Assembly (NCBI GenBank): GCA_033060915.1 | Contig: CM065394.1 | Span: 21,308,001 to 21,372,000, forward strand | Direction: 5' to 3' | Origin: Euryodendron excelsum | Taxonomy: Eukaryota > Streptophyta > Magnoliopsida > Ericales > Pentaphylacaceae | Length of the DNA: 64,000 bases | The notes under the pieces: generated by a model | Seen by the model: only the letters and a program-made list of their open reading frames with translations | Told to the model about the DNA's origin: nothing | Database searches by the model: none | Position numbers and translations under genes: made by a program | In this document: in pieces, positions 21,191 to 32,770 of the stretch | Layout of the letters: each line of letters opens with the position of its first letter | How positions within the stretch are numbered: position 1 is the stretch's first letter

Positions 21191-24100
21191 AAAACCTTTG
21201 TTAAAACCACACGACTTTCAGACATAAATAATCTCATGTTGTATGCAAAACAATCATTAAGGCAAGAATAGTCTTCTGCTGCTGCTGCTATGGTGTCTCT
21301 TGCAAAATCTCAAGCATCCTTAAACATGCCGAAATCTATACATAATGATGAAATCAAGAGTGATGTTATAAGTATCAAAGGCTTCAAAGCTCTCGGAGAA
21401 AATAGTATTCACTGCATCTTCTATCACAATTACTAGGATACCATAGGCTTCTTGATGCGCAGAAAGCAAAAAAATCTATGAGATGCAATGCAATGAATAA
21501 TGAATAACAGTAATAGAACACAAAGATTTATCATTATTTAGTAGTCAGTGTGACTACTAACGTTCGCAGCGACAATAAAATTCTCTCTCTTATTTCTCTC
21601 TCAATTTTTCTCTCTCAATTAATCACTCCCCTCCGCTCAATGAGCTCACGCTCCTCTCACTACACTTTATTTCATCCACGAGCCCTATTATTTTTTAGAC
21701 TTAGTGTCATGAATATAAACCACTAACTCCAACACTTCTCGTCTTAGAATTTTACTAGAAGAAAGAGATTCCTCCATACATTAATACCACTCTAAATAAT
21801 ATTCCTTGTACCTAAAATTGAGAACCCATAGTCCATCAAGCGGTTTAGACGTTTAAGTTTGTGCAATGCGAGCTAGAAAATCATTTGTACGATTCTTATT
21901 TACAAAATTAGACCGTTACTTAACAAGATTATGTTAGTCCCGACTAGATTGAGTAGCTTTGTAAATGGGAAATAAACTACATATAACACTATTATTACTC
22001 AGAATATTATTCAAACTCATCTTATAAATTAAAAGCAAATCTGGAGGTATTAACCAAAAAAAAATGGCTTGTGATAGTCTCTGGATGCTTTTGGAAATAA
22101 TTCCCTTTGCCTTTGGGCTTGCTCATAGTCATGAGAAACTCATTATGTGTTGTGCTATTAGCATTACTATGTGGAATAAAAATGTTCTTCTTGAATCTAG
22201 ATCATCTGTCTCTTTAGTATGCCTTTTTTTAATTTTTTTTCTTTGTTCTGTTATTTCAATTTCATCTTTTGATAAAGAACCCACTGGTAAGGATTTTCCT
22301 TCTCCAATGTATTTGAAACACTGATGTGGGCTCATAAAATATTAAAATTAAGGGGAAAGAGAAAGTGACACCAAAAAAGATTGATGATTTGGATTCGTTC
22401 TCTCTAAATTTAAACCTCGAATAGGACTAGCCTTTTTGTTTCATGCATGGAAAGATTATCTCATTATGATTTTAGGAATAAACATCAATTAAGAAAGAAT
22501 GGAAAAATATTAAGGCCTCTATAAACAAAATTCCTCCTGCAATTCATATATTCCTCACTAATAATTTAATCGTCCTTTCAGTATAACAGGGGAAAGCTGT
22601 TGTGAAATTTCCACATAGGCTGCAAGGTTTTTGAGAAATAGTTGGGCAAAAATTTAACCTATATATAGCAATCCAAACTCTCTGTTTCCCCCAACATTCG
22701 AAGGTTAAACCCCAAGCCAATGACCTTAAGTGTGGTGTTCCCCCTCGTACAGAACTTCTGTAAGAATTCCCCTATTGGAAATTAGGGACCGCAAGAATCA
22801 TTTTTAACCAATTTAGAAAGAACGCATCAAAAGCTTGTTGATTTGGAAACTAGTGTTCTCTCCCCTACTAACTAGCAAGGCTATTTTAGTTCAATCTGTG
22901 ACCTCCACTAAAGTACAGTGTTTGGCTGATTCTCATACTAAAAAGGTCTCACGTTCGATCCCTTCTCTTTATATCTTCGTAGCCAACCATCATTCATATA
23001 ATGTATAAAATATACATAGTTCGTTTGAACAGATATATTTGCATGAGCTCGAAAGAATAGTCGATCGAAGGCCTAGACATTCTATAACTTACAGGAAAAT
23101 ACCTCCACTATTTCTAATTATGTTATGTAAACTTTTGAGATGCCCTAATATATACAAAATGAGATGGATCAGACAAATAGAAACTTCATTGGGAGTCCCG
23201 GTATAAAAAAAGGAGCAAAGTGCACTTGTAGCCTTCAAATGGGAAACAGCCTTGCCATAAAGAAGAGCATGAGAACCTTGGGCATTAGGAAAGCCATTGT
23301 TAACAATCTGACCTTGCTTTCCAAGCTAGGCTGGAGCATTAATGTTCCCTTTCCGAAAAATTTCCTAATTTTCACTCATTTGAATATAACCTATTAAATT
23401 ACTTTTTTCTTGACCCTTGACATTTTATTATATTTTTATTAGTATTTGTTTCGATGATATCTTTTTGAGAACAATCACGAGGATTTCATAGATAAACAAA
23501 TATTTTATATTATAACAGTCTAAAACTATTACTTATATAATTAATGTGAAATATTGCTGGTATTAAATATTTCTAAAAAAAATTATTATTTTTGTTTTGA
23601 AATATTATAGGGATTTTTACCATAAAAATATTGGAATATATAGATTTTACTAAGATAGCATCAGAATTTAGGAAATTACTAATATGATAGCTAAGCTTGT
23701 TTTTGGGTTTGGGTGGAAAAAGTACTACTCTTTATTTTGGGTTTTATTGTTGGTTTGAGTTATAGCTCTAACGCTTCATTTTAGATTTCAGGGGCAAGGG
23801 ATCAGAAGTGAAATCTCATTAACAAGAATGGGCTGCCAACAGGAGTTTTTTGCCAAAATAACACTATTTATAAAAATAATTCCCTATCTAACCCTTCTTT
23901 AAAAATAATTCCTATTCTAATGTTATTTGTGCCACATGCACTAGTTTGTTGGAATACCTATGCAACTTCTCTCCTAGCGCTCCTCTATCTCAAAAATGAA
24001 CATTATTGTGATGGCAACAGATATTTAACCATAATCTTTGTTTAGGTCTCAAGATTTCTCCTAGAATTAGCAATATAATATCCCCACGCTTGATTTATAG

Positions 24101-24725
24101 CATTACTGGGTAATAAATCCGTAAAGGTTTCTACCAAATCAAATGGGTCTGACCTCTAGTACAAATATATGGCGTCTCCAAAAAGATGTTTTACATCTCT
24201 AATTTACTTTCTTTTTCGTTTTCACGAAAACCTCTTTTAAATCGGAAACATGTTCCATCAAAACAAGGGCAGGCATGGAAAGCCAGTTATACAATAAAAA
24301 AAAATTGAAGCACTACGGAATTCACAAATGAAATGAAAGCACACCAGAGAGAACTCAAAAATGTCCATCAACCCATAACAAATCATTTAAAAAAGTAACA
24401 TGTATGTATATTATAATAAGAGAACATCATACGCACACAGCCTTCACAAGTTTTACATAGATTTTGTGTTACACAAGCTTCACAAAACCCTCTATAAGTG
24501 CTTCTTTCTAGTATTTATATATATACATATATACATATATATGTGCACACAGCCTTTAAGATGAGTTTTGGTATATTTGTTGACGTTGATGAACCTCGAA
24601 CATTGATGGCAGCCACAACCTTTAAATGGGGAGACCTTGATTTCAACATTGATGGTTATATACCTTTTATATATCTATTTTTATTAGTATTATTATTATA
24701 AAATTTTTCAAGTTGTCAATAAAAT
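21191..24725. other. Long AT-rich spacer with small retroelement scraps
   Basis: No intact gene recognised. 21590-21660 is a CT-rich stretch (TTCTCTCTCTTATTTCTC) of LTR-like look. A LINE reverse-transcriptase scrap lies at about 22740-22925. The frame 22064-22324 has one hydrophobic stretch but no recognisable family. 24510-24545 is a TA-rich simple repeat. Confidence 0.5.
22740..22925 (+). pseudogene. Short LINE reverse-transcriptase (thumb region) scrap
   Basis: Around 22831-22920 the plus strand reads LLIWKLVFSPLLTSKAILVQ then SVTSTKVQ. This resembles the segment (W..K.LS.AGR..LIQSVTSSIP) that follows the catalytic core in plant LINE reverse transcriptases. It is a short, stop-flanked remnant unrelated in strand to the two larger LINEs. 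Confidence 0.4.
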
Positions 24726-24739
24726 TCGAACAAAGTAGC

Positions 24740-25520
24740 TTAGGTGGCAAAAATAATGTTAGAGTGGGAATTATTTTTGAAGAATTTAAAAGGTCTAGCC
24801 CCTTGAAAATTATCTTCAAAGAGAGTGACAATACAAGGGGCATGATCCGAATAAAGACCCAAAAGCCTAAAGTTGGCTAAAACCCTCAACTCCTCTGCAC
24901 TCCATTTGTCATTTATCATGGCTCTATCAAGTTTACTCCAGACCTTGTTATTGGTCCAAGGAAACACCCTAAATAAGAAGCATCAAATAGCCTATTATCA
25001 TTGCAACAACTCTGAAAATCCTTGATTTCATAGGAGGTAATAGGCAACCCATTACTCTTTTCATTCATATGCAGCACATTGTTAAAGTCCCCTAAAAGGA
25101 TCCAAGGGATTTCCAATTTAGAACCAAACGAACTCAAGTTGTTCCACAAAGGTCTCCTCCCAACAATGATATTGAAAGCAAAAACAAAACCAATGCAAAA
25201 ATATTTAGAGGTAGACTTACAAGTAGCAAGGAAATGAATGACCTGCTCTGAACTACCCACAACTTAAAGATCAACCTTAGCAACTTTCCAAATAATCAAA
25301 ATTCTACCAGTAAGATGATTATGAAAATTATCAATTGACTGCCACCTTCTGAACCTGTGTTTGACAATTTCTTTAATCCTTTGTTGCTTAAGTTTTGTTT
25401 CAAGGATACCCATAACATCCACTTTATTCCTCCTAATGAGATCCAAGACCGCATCCTGCTTTAGGGGCTTATTGAAACCCCTAATGTTCCAACTAGACAC
25501 AATCATCACTAAGTTTTGTT
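24740..25520 (-). pseudogene. LINE endonuclease (EEP family), second copy
   Basis: Minus strand from about 25515: SSWNIRGFNKPLKQDAVLDL, VDVMGILETKLKQ, then a stop at 25263, IPWILLGDFNNVL (about 25095) and, after a frameshift near 24965, LDRAMINDKW and YSDHAPCIV (about 24850). The SDH catalytic motif is kept here, unlike in the 14124-14890 copy. Confidence 0.85.
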
Positions 25521-25689
25521 GGGAGTGCCACCCCCAAATCTGCACAAAACCCAGCCAAATCAACCACCTTCTTGGCACCCTTCTTTTTATTCTTTTTTCT
25601 TGTCCCAACAAATGTGCTAGCCCCTTGAACAGTCTGTTGCTGCTATGTCTGATGAACACACTGCTAAATTTGCAGCCCACTATCAACCT

Positions 25690-26322
25690 CTACTGTTGAA
25701 TTCTGAGATTGTTGCCCAAGATCATAACCTACACACTGACCCAATTGCACACTCACTTGTTAGGCCCAAAGCACATTCTCAGTCCTTGCTTTCATCTGAA
25801 CAAGGTTCATAGGATCAGAAACTACCCTTGCAAGCTGATTCTGAAAATTCTGATGCCCCAAATCTGCACTCTGAACCACCTCGTCTGTGTTGACAATTTG
25901 CCCTACCTGCGTTACTGCCTACCGGACCATGTTTGTATCTGTATTTTGCCATTTCTGCACTTGAGCCCCATTGGTCTCTTTTGCTACTGAAATCTGTTAA
26001 ACCTGATCTGCCAAAATGGCCTGCTCACCCTGTGGCACTAAAATCTGAATCTGGTTGGCACTTTGCTCAGCCTAATCCATCCTTTGGCTAACATTTTTCA
26101 AAATCTGAAATTTGTTACCCGCATTTGTTAAAGCTGATGGTTGCTACCGGTTAGCTAAAGATGACTAAGGAGTTGGCAAATACAGTGGCATCCCCTCTAC
26201 TGTTGGCAGCCCCTTTAGCCTTAGTTTTCTCCAAGATTTTACACCCACATCTTGTATGTCCTAATATTTTACAGTGGGAATAAAATTTAGGCATATTCTC
26301 AAAGTAAACAATCTACTCTAGA
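25690..26322 (-). pseudogene. LINE ORF1, C-terminal part with zinc knuckle
   Basis: About 26305-26200 on the minus strand reads FENMPKFYSHCKILGHTRC, a zf-CCHC_4-type knuckle following the DUF4283 domain in plant LINE ORF1, then a lysine-rich tail (KILEKTKAKGAANS). The rest to 25690 is Q- and A-rich with stops. The upstream half of the same ORF is at 31168-32160. Confidence 0.8.
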
Positions 26323-26510
26323 TGCAAGCACCCCATTTTTGCCCCCTCGGTAATCTCCGGCCCGACCTGACTCAGCTTTTAAACATCACATGCAAGCCCA
26401 AGATGGGTCTTTCAAACTCCAATCCAGTCAACTAGTCGCTTCCCGGGCCCACAAAACTCAACTGAAGCCATAAACACCATCATGCCCCTAGGCATTCCAA
26501 GCAGCTTTCC

Positions 26511-26770
26511 GAGACCGGACGGTCTTAGAAACCAATACCATCCAGGTAGCTTCCCAAGATTGGGTGATCTTGGGGATGAACACCTTATCAAATTCCAGAC
26601 GGTTCACTTCCCGCGCCTGCTAGCCCGCCAATGTAGAATGTTTGTCATTTGGTAGTACATCGTGACCAGGCGTTCTCAAAAATCAACACCACCCTACAGG
26701 TAGCTTTCTGAGACCAGGTGGTCTCAGGGACCAACACCGCACAGGTAGTTTTTCGAGACCGTGCGGTCTC
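26511..26770. repeat. Four palindromic GAGACC/GGTCTC repeats in the solo LTR
   Basis: Imperfect to perfect hairpins at 26511-26526 (GAGACCGGACGGTCTT), about 26554-26572 (CAAGATTGGGTGATCTTGG), 26710-26725 (GAGACCAGGTGGTCTC) and 26755-26770 (GAGACCGTGCGGTCTC). Each lies in a repeated context (GGTAGCTTTC... CCAACACC). Confidence 0.8.
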
Positions 26771-27277
26771 TAGAACCAACACCTAGGTCAACACCGGTGT
26801 CTACTAGCCCGACTTGGTAAAAAATGACCAAACCTGCCCCTTGGGCCTCTAGGCACATTTTGAGAAAGTTCAAAATCCCTCAAAATGGTAAGTCCACCCT
26901 TCCAAAGTGCTGCTAAGCAGTTAGGCGTACTCCGCACACCATTCGGTCCAATTCTAGTCCCATTCCAGCTAACTCCGGTCAAAATGACCTTTTTGCTCCT
27001 AAACGCCCCAGCACCGCACAAATCTCACCGAGCAGTAAAAGACTCTCCCAGGATCATCCCTGAATGACCCCACATGCTTAACATAACATTCCGATTCATT
27101 CCTAACTATTTTTTAACCAAAACCAACCAAAAAGACCATTCTGCCCCTGGCAACCCGAATGCATGCCAAAACAACACGGGTCCTAGGATATTAAACGGCG
27201 GGTCTTGTCATACACCCCTGTTTAACCTGAAAAGGATCTTAAGACGCTAAACACCCACGACTCGATAAAATTTCCCT

Positions 27278-27716
27278 AGAGCGTCTGGCAGACGCTCTGC
27301 CTAAATTGCTTTTTCTCCGAATTCTCTGGTTATAACGCACCGTCAAATGACTTGAGAAATGCGTAAATTAAAGAATTCCCGGAAGCTTGTTCATAGGTCT
27401 TTCCATCGATACGGCTCGATCAGATAGATCGTTTCCGAAGCTCCCCATCGTGTGGCTTGAAAACTACAATTTTCAGTAACCCCTGGAGCGTCTCGCAGAC
27501 GCTCCGCCAAGGTTAACTTTTTTCTCCAATTCTCTGATTAAAATGCATTATCTAACGACTTGAGAATTACGTAAATTAGGAAATTCCCAAAACTATTTCC
27601 AGAATACTTTCCATCGGTACGGTCCTATCGGAGAGATCGCTTCCTGAAGGCATTGATCATACAACACAAACATAGTTACTTTCAAACCCCCACGGAGCGT
27701 ATCACAGACGCTCCGT
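27278..27716. repeat. Tandem 207-bp repeats headed by GAGCGTCT hairpins
   Basis: Palindromes AGAGCGTCTGGCAGACGCTCT (27278-27298), GGAGCGTCTCGCAGACGCTCC (27485-27505) and ACGGAGCGT...ACGCTCCGT (27692-27716) are exactly 207 bases apart. The DNA between them is also duplicated (TTCTCTG.TTA.AA, GACTTGAGAA, TTTCCATCG.TACGG). The repeats lie in U3, upstream of the TATA box. Confidence 0.85.
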
Positions 27717-28058
27717 AGAGATGCCATTTTATGCACATTCCTTGAGATGATATCTCATACTTCCGAATACCATTCCGACTTCTCAAAAACACGAAAGTTC
27801 ACGAGAAACCCTAGGAGAACACCCCAGATGCAACCGATTCCTCCGAAACCTTCTCGGTTAGCTTAATTATCGAGGCAAAGTTTAAACGAACACTCCCGGT
27901 GACGAAGCGTATGCTACATGAGCCCAGATTTTGATCAAATCAACCAAAGTTCGATCAACCGTCAGGATTTAGCCAGCATAATGAGTGCCACGTGACATTC
28001 TAGTAATGGAAAAGTACCGACGCACGTGCAACATGCGCCAGGTCTCTCCCAAGTTGCC

Positions 28059-28066
28059 TATAAATA
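28059..28066 (+). promoter_or_regulatory. TATA box of the Tat/Ogre-type LTR
   Basis: TATAAATA preceded by GTTGCC and followed by CTGGCCTCCCC. It follows two ACGTG-containing sites (CCACGTGAC at about 27989 and GCACGTGC at about 28022). The arrangement is a strong core promoter and would set the U3/R border near 28090. Confidence 0.65.
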
Positions 28067-29474
28067 CTGGCCTCCCCCTTTGCATATTCCAGAACCAAAA
28101 ATTGATGTGAAACTCTGCTGAAACTACTCCAGAACCTTGAATTTCTATATACATCCTACTCCTCCAACACTTAGGCTAGATTTCACTTCTCCCAAACCTA
28201 TACACTTCACCTACATAGCCCTACATATCATAGAACTCCACCTTTCAGCCCCTCAAGCACACTTAAAGGCCTCTTAGCTCAAGTCCAAGCATCCATAGAA
28301 GATTGCAAGTGTATTGAAGGCAAAAGGTGGTATTACTTTTACATTTTTATCTTCCCCCACTCTTTCTTCTCCCCCCTAGCCTACTTAGGCTATTCTCTAT
28401 TTTAATCCCTATATTCTACCCCCCCTTTCTTGCATGCTTAAAGCAAGAAGGCTCTTAGTTCATGCCTAGAGGAAAGCTAGTGGGAGCCACTGTGTAAGGG
28501 GATCTCTCACTAGCCCACTTTAAGATGGTATGGCCTAGGAGTCCCTTGATTATGTGGTATAGCCTAAAGCCTTGTATGTATTCATGACCCTCTTGCATTT
28601 TGCTATCTTGATCATATCTTGTGTGCTTGGCTTTATTTTCATATTTATAATCATGTTCTACAAAGCTTGCATTACTCTTATTTTCATGCCACTTTCAAGC
28701 TCCATATTCCTTTCAAAAGGGTCCTAAGAGTTGGTCACTTGGAGTTTAGAATGAGACCTTAGAAATCATGCCTTAGAAAATTCCCATTAACCCCTTATTC
28801 ACACTTTTGCATCATTGCATTCCAACTTGCATGAATTGGTTTTTAAACTCTCTAATTCCCAATGTTTCTATTCTTTCAAATTTAGTGGTTGAAATAGCCC
28901 ATGGAACCCTCTTTTGAGTGGTTTCCCTTTTACATTGGCCATAGGAGCCTTAAATTGTTAGAATGATTCTCTTCTCTTTTCATTCGTGCACAAAAGTAAT
29001 TTGCAAACTCTTTGATTTCTAGGGTCTCTATTCTCTCAAGATTAGTGGTTGAAATGGCCCCATAGAACCCTCTCTTGAGTAGTCTCCCTTTATATTGGTC
29101 ATAGGAACCCTAACTTATTGGAATGGTTTCCTTTAAAAATAGTTTTCAAAATCTTTTTCTCAAAAATGGTATTCAAATATTCATTCTCTCCATCTTTGCA
29201 TTAAAAATGATTTTCCAAAGGTTGTCACCAACTTGTTGATTTTTGAAACCCATACTCTTATCAAGATAAAGGTTATAATGGTCCTAAGAAAGTCTTCTTT
29301 GGAATTATTTTCAAGCACCAACCTTATAAACCATAATCTTGGCTAGAGTCAAATTTTCATGGAAATGATCTTCAAAAAGGTTATCTACCAAAGTCTTTTG
29401 CATAACCAGATTTGTTTTCCAAAACCCTTTTCAAAATGTATAAAATCACCTTTCAAAACCATCTTCCAATTCGA

Positions 29475-29700
29475 CCCTAGGTTAACTTGACCCTAGTTAT
29501 CCAACCCTAGGTTAACTTGACCCTAGTTATCTAACCCTAGGTTAACTTGACCCTAGTCATCTAATCCTAGGTTAACTTTACCTTAGTTACCCAATCCTAG
29601 GTTAACTTGACCCTAGTTATCTAACCCTAGATTACATTGACCCTAATTGTCCAATCATAGGTTAACTTGACCTTAGTTGTCCAACCCGAGATTAACCTGA
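29475..29700 (+). repeat. 30-bp minisatellite in the solo LTR
   Basis: The unit CCCTAGGTTAACTTGACCC + TAGTTATCTAA repeats every 30 bases from 29475 (29505, 29535, 29565, 29595, 29625, 29655), then decays toward 29800. It lies in the R/U5 part, downstream of the TATA box. Confidence 0.9.
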
Positions 29701-31167
29701 GACAAGTTAGTTGAACCTAGTCCATCCTAACCCTATGTTAACCTAACCTAAGTTAGTTAACCTTAGGTCACCCCTAACCATAGGCCAACCCAACCTTGGT
29801 TAGTATACTTCAAAGTTCCAACTCATGGACCCCTTTTAAATGATCTCTCAATTAAAACTATTCTCATAACCCATTTTTTCAAAACCTCCTACTCTCTTGA
29901 GATTTCAAAAACCAACTCCACAAGCTTTTCAAATACTCCTACACTCTATCTTTAAATTATTTCCAAAAATGTTTTTAAGAACTCACAACCCTAGGATGTC
30001 CCTACCCCTTTTATGGTTAGGAATTCCAAAGGAAGGTGATATATCAAAAACAACCTCCAAGGTTGTCCATGTTAGATTTCCAAAGTAGTAGGTGTTTTCA
30101 AAAACTTTCCCAAGACCAATTTAATAAAACACCCCAAAATCATACCTCCAAAGTTTTCAAAACAAGACTTTAAGACATTTTCAAAACTCTCTTGAGTTAT
30201 TTCAAAGCATTTCTAAAACTCCATTGAGTTGTTCCAAAAACATTTCTAAACACTTCAAAACCCCTTTTCAAGAGTTTCAAAGTTCTATTTCAAAACACTC
30301 CAACATCCAATTCCAAATCAAAACTCTCAAGCTCTCTTTTTCCAAAGACCATGAAGTGTCTTCAAACTTTTCCAAAGACCTCAAAGTATCTTCAAAAATT
30401 TCCAAAGTCCCCAATATGCCTCTTTTCTATCAGACTCTTGCTCGAACTACGATTGACCTGATTCTCGTCAAATAAGATACGTAGGCAATCTAAAATGGTG
30501 CGGTCATAACTTCTATTTCAACTCCAATCTTCTTTTCAAAAGTTTCTATCAATCCAAAACTTCTATCTTAAACCCCTTTAAAACCTCTATATTTTCAAAC
30601 TTCTTCCAAGACTTGCATCATGCATCATTCGTCCAAAAAGTGATGACTAAACCCCATTTTTTTCAAAAAATTCCAAAAATAGATATTAAGTGGATAATGG
30701 TAACCGGTTATTCTATTGAGTGAACAAAGGGTGATTAAACATGTAAGTACCGAAAGGACGGGGTAGGGTGATGATCTTAGGATATCTTCCATACACGTAA
30801 CCAACCCACGAACCCTAGATTTCTATTTTCGAAAAATCAAAATGGAGTTATTTTCAAAAAAAGACTTAAATCTTTCCAAAGGTTGCAAAACAACCTACTT
30901 TCTTAAAAACCCTCTCTTGAGGGAGTTTTCAAAATCTTTTTCGAAAATCGTAAATTTAATCTTTGGATTAATACTTAGTTTTAGGTGCCCTAGCTCACCT
31001 TAATCAAGTTAGGTGGCGACTCGTATTTTTCTAAAAAGCTCTTAATCAAACCAATTTCAATTCAAACTTAGTCGCACTCGTCCTTCTAGGAGGATGAGTT
31101 CTAATGACAGAGTTTCGTGCTTTTTTCTGAGCCGAAAAGACTTGGACCCAAAAATCGGGGCGCGACA

Positions 31168-32160
31168 CCAGAGTTTGCCCATTAGGCAGCTCTATGTGGA
31201 AGTGATTGTTCACATCCTTAGCAACATCAATCTCAATTAAGACCCTACCATATGACACTCATTCCTTGCAAGAAGTAAATTTATTCGTGCAAATTGGTTT
31301 GCCAACTTCGAGCTAAGTTTGCCTAAAGATTTAAGCCCCTATAATGGTAATGGCAATTTAGTAAACTGGACTCAAACAGGAAAGCAACTTAGTTCTTCAT
31401 TTTCAAAGTTAAAGAACTTAGACATAACCTTAAGGAGCAAAGGCCTACCAAAAATCATATATGGACCCCCTTGAATAACTTGTGTTTGGGACTCTTTATC
31501 ATTGAGCTCAAAGATGATCTAGCCATTCAAGTGGTGATGGATGCTAACCTTAACTTTCCATGCCGTTACAATCTGTTGAAGTGTTACTTTGCCTGGAAAC
31601 CTTCCCCTAAAATACCCAACAAGGCTATGTTTCCAACGACTAGCCTCATGTTCCACATCTTCTTAAAGGATCTTAACTGAACCATCTGCCACTTCAAATT
31701 GTTATAGAGTTGTACCATTATCTTACTACCTAGTCCCTACAAAAAGGCTTGCAAAAGTTGCTCGCTTTGGTGTCTCAACTTTTTAAGGTCCCGAAGAAGA
31801 CTCCCCTATTTTTTTAGAATAAAAAACATGGCTTTCCAATACTAAGTTGTTGTCTGGAGCATTATGTCAAACGCATGGAGTGCCTTCGGTGATATCTTCA
31901 TCGTCAAGAGCTTAGGATTTGGATACCGACTCTATGTCCTCCTCTTGTGAAACCAAGAGCTTAAAATCAAGAACATCGGGCTCTTTATCTTGAAGACCCA
32001 ATCCCTTTGCAACTCTCTTTATGGCATCAACCAAACTGGCAGCAATTTCTTGTTGCCTACCATGTGTGACAGCAACATCATGGACCTCCCTTGAGGCATC
32101 CAAGCTCCTGTCCAAGGAAAGCCTACCCTTAGCCTTGAATATAGAAGCCCCCACTCCCTG
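31168..32160 (-). pseudogene. LINE ORF1 (DUF4283), N-terminal and central part
   Basis: From about 32154 the minus strand codes an acidic leader (MGASIFKAKGRLSLDRSLDA). DUF4283 follows after several stops: [10 protein letters not shown] (about 31620), ELNDKESQTQVIQGGPYMIF and GRPLLLKVMSKFFNFENEEL (about 31470-31380), then RVLIEIDVAKDVNNHF and LPNGQTL (31258-31175). The frame then hits the inserted LTR at 31172. ORF1 is the LINE nucleic-acid-binding protein. Multiple stops show it is dead. Confidence 0.85.
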
Positions 32161-32770
32161 ACTCTTGCTCTTGCCTTTGCCCTTGCCTATTGCAAGCTAG
32201 GGCTCAAGCATAAGAACTCATGAACAAGGGCACAATAGCAAACTATAGTTGAAAATACAAACTGAGATGAAACTCTTTGGGCTTTAAAAGGAAGACAAGC
32301 CTTCTAAAGGCATCTGGACCCCGCACAAACAACACCTAAAAACTCCTTGACAACTGGGTTGTTGCTGCACTGAACTCTGTAAACCAGAAAACGCAAAATA
32401 GCGCCAAGAAAGTCTAAGGCATAGCAAGAAGAAATCAAAAAGACTAGCTTCAAAACCTAAACCACGGCCCAATCTATAGTGAAAACGTAGGAATACGACC
32501 TCCAAACTGAGATTCAAAGAGAACCTAAATCAGAGAAATATCTAGGTAATATTTGCACCGCTGGAGCAAAACTCAATAGTAATCCACGATTAACTAATGC
32601 AACAGCAAAACACCCACCACAACTGCATGAATCAGTGAAGAAGTCCAAAAAAAATAGAAGAAATCGAGGTTAAAGAGCAAGGACAAAGGCAGCAAGCTTA
32701 AGCAACCGAATCTCCAAGAGGGGACTAGGCGAGAGCTTCTTTCTCTAACCAAAGCTTGACTGGGCCGCGG
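31168..32770 (-). mobile_element. LINE, 5'-side part: leader and ORF1 N-terminal region
   Basis: Minus-strand continuation of the LINE at 24726-26322, separated from it by the solo LTR. The 5' end is near 32770, at a G-rich stretch (GGGGGGGTGGGGGGG read on plus). The leader (about 32770-32160) contains the frame 32517-32284 with no known domain. Unlike the other LINE, this copy kept its 5' end. Confidence 0.75.

Larger units (their letters stand above)
24726..26322 (-). mobile_element. LINE, 3'-side part: end of ORF1 and endonuclease
   Basis: Minus-strand LINE of the same family as 11310-14921. From high to low coordinates it reads the ORF1 zinc knuckle (about 26250-26310), a degraded spacer, the ORF2 leader (GGGGGTGGCACTCCC at about 25535) and the endonuclease. 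It ends abruptly near 24726, inside ORF2, so reverse transcriptase and the 3' end are missing. Loss of the 3' side is not the usual LINE truncation and implies a later deletion. Its 5'-side part continues at 31168, beyond an inserted LTR. Confidence 0.85.
26323..31167 (+). mobile_element. Solo LTR of a Tat/Ogre-type Ty3/gypsy element (4.8 kb)
   Basis: Begins TGCAAGCACCCCATTTTTG at 26323 and ends AAATCGGGGCGCGACA at 31167, both typical of large plant Tat/Ogre LTRs; the phrase AGGTGGCGACTCGTATTTTT near 31011 is also common to them (family knowledge). The flanks are CTAGA (26318-26322) and CCAGA (31168-31172), a 5-bp target duplication with one mismatch. No internal region or second LTR is present, so it is a solo LTR from unequal recombination. 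Removing it lets the interrupted LINE ORF1 read on from the DUF4283 part into the zinc knuckle. Long LTRs of this size are known in Ogre elements. Confidence 0.85.

Noticed and set aside
22064..22324. 86-residue frame with one hydrophobic segment
   Set aside because: Surrounded by AT-rich spacer and LINE scraps; no family recognised and the hydrophobic part comes from a T-run.
22918..22960. tRNA-like B-box (GTTCGATCC) that could mark a SINE head or tRNA
   Set aside because: No matching A-box at the right distance and no cloverleaf can be drawn; single motif only.
26885..27067. 60- to 77-residue frames on both strands inside the solo LTR
   Set aside because: They sit in U3 of an LTR and match no gag, pol or host domain.
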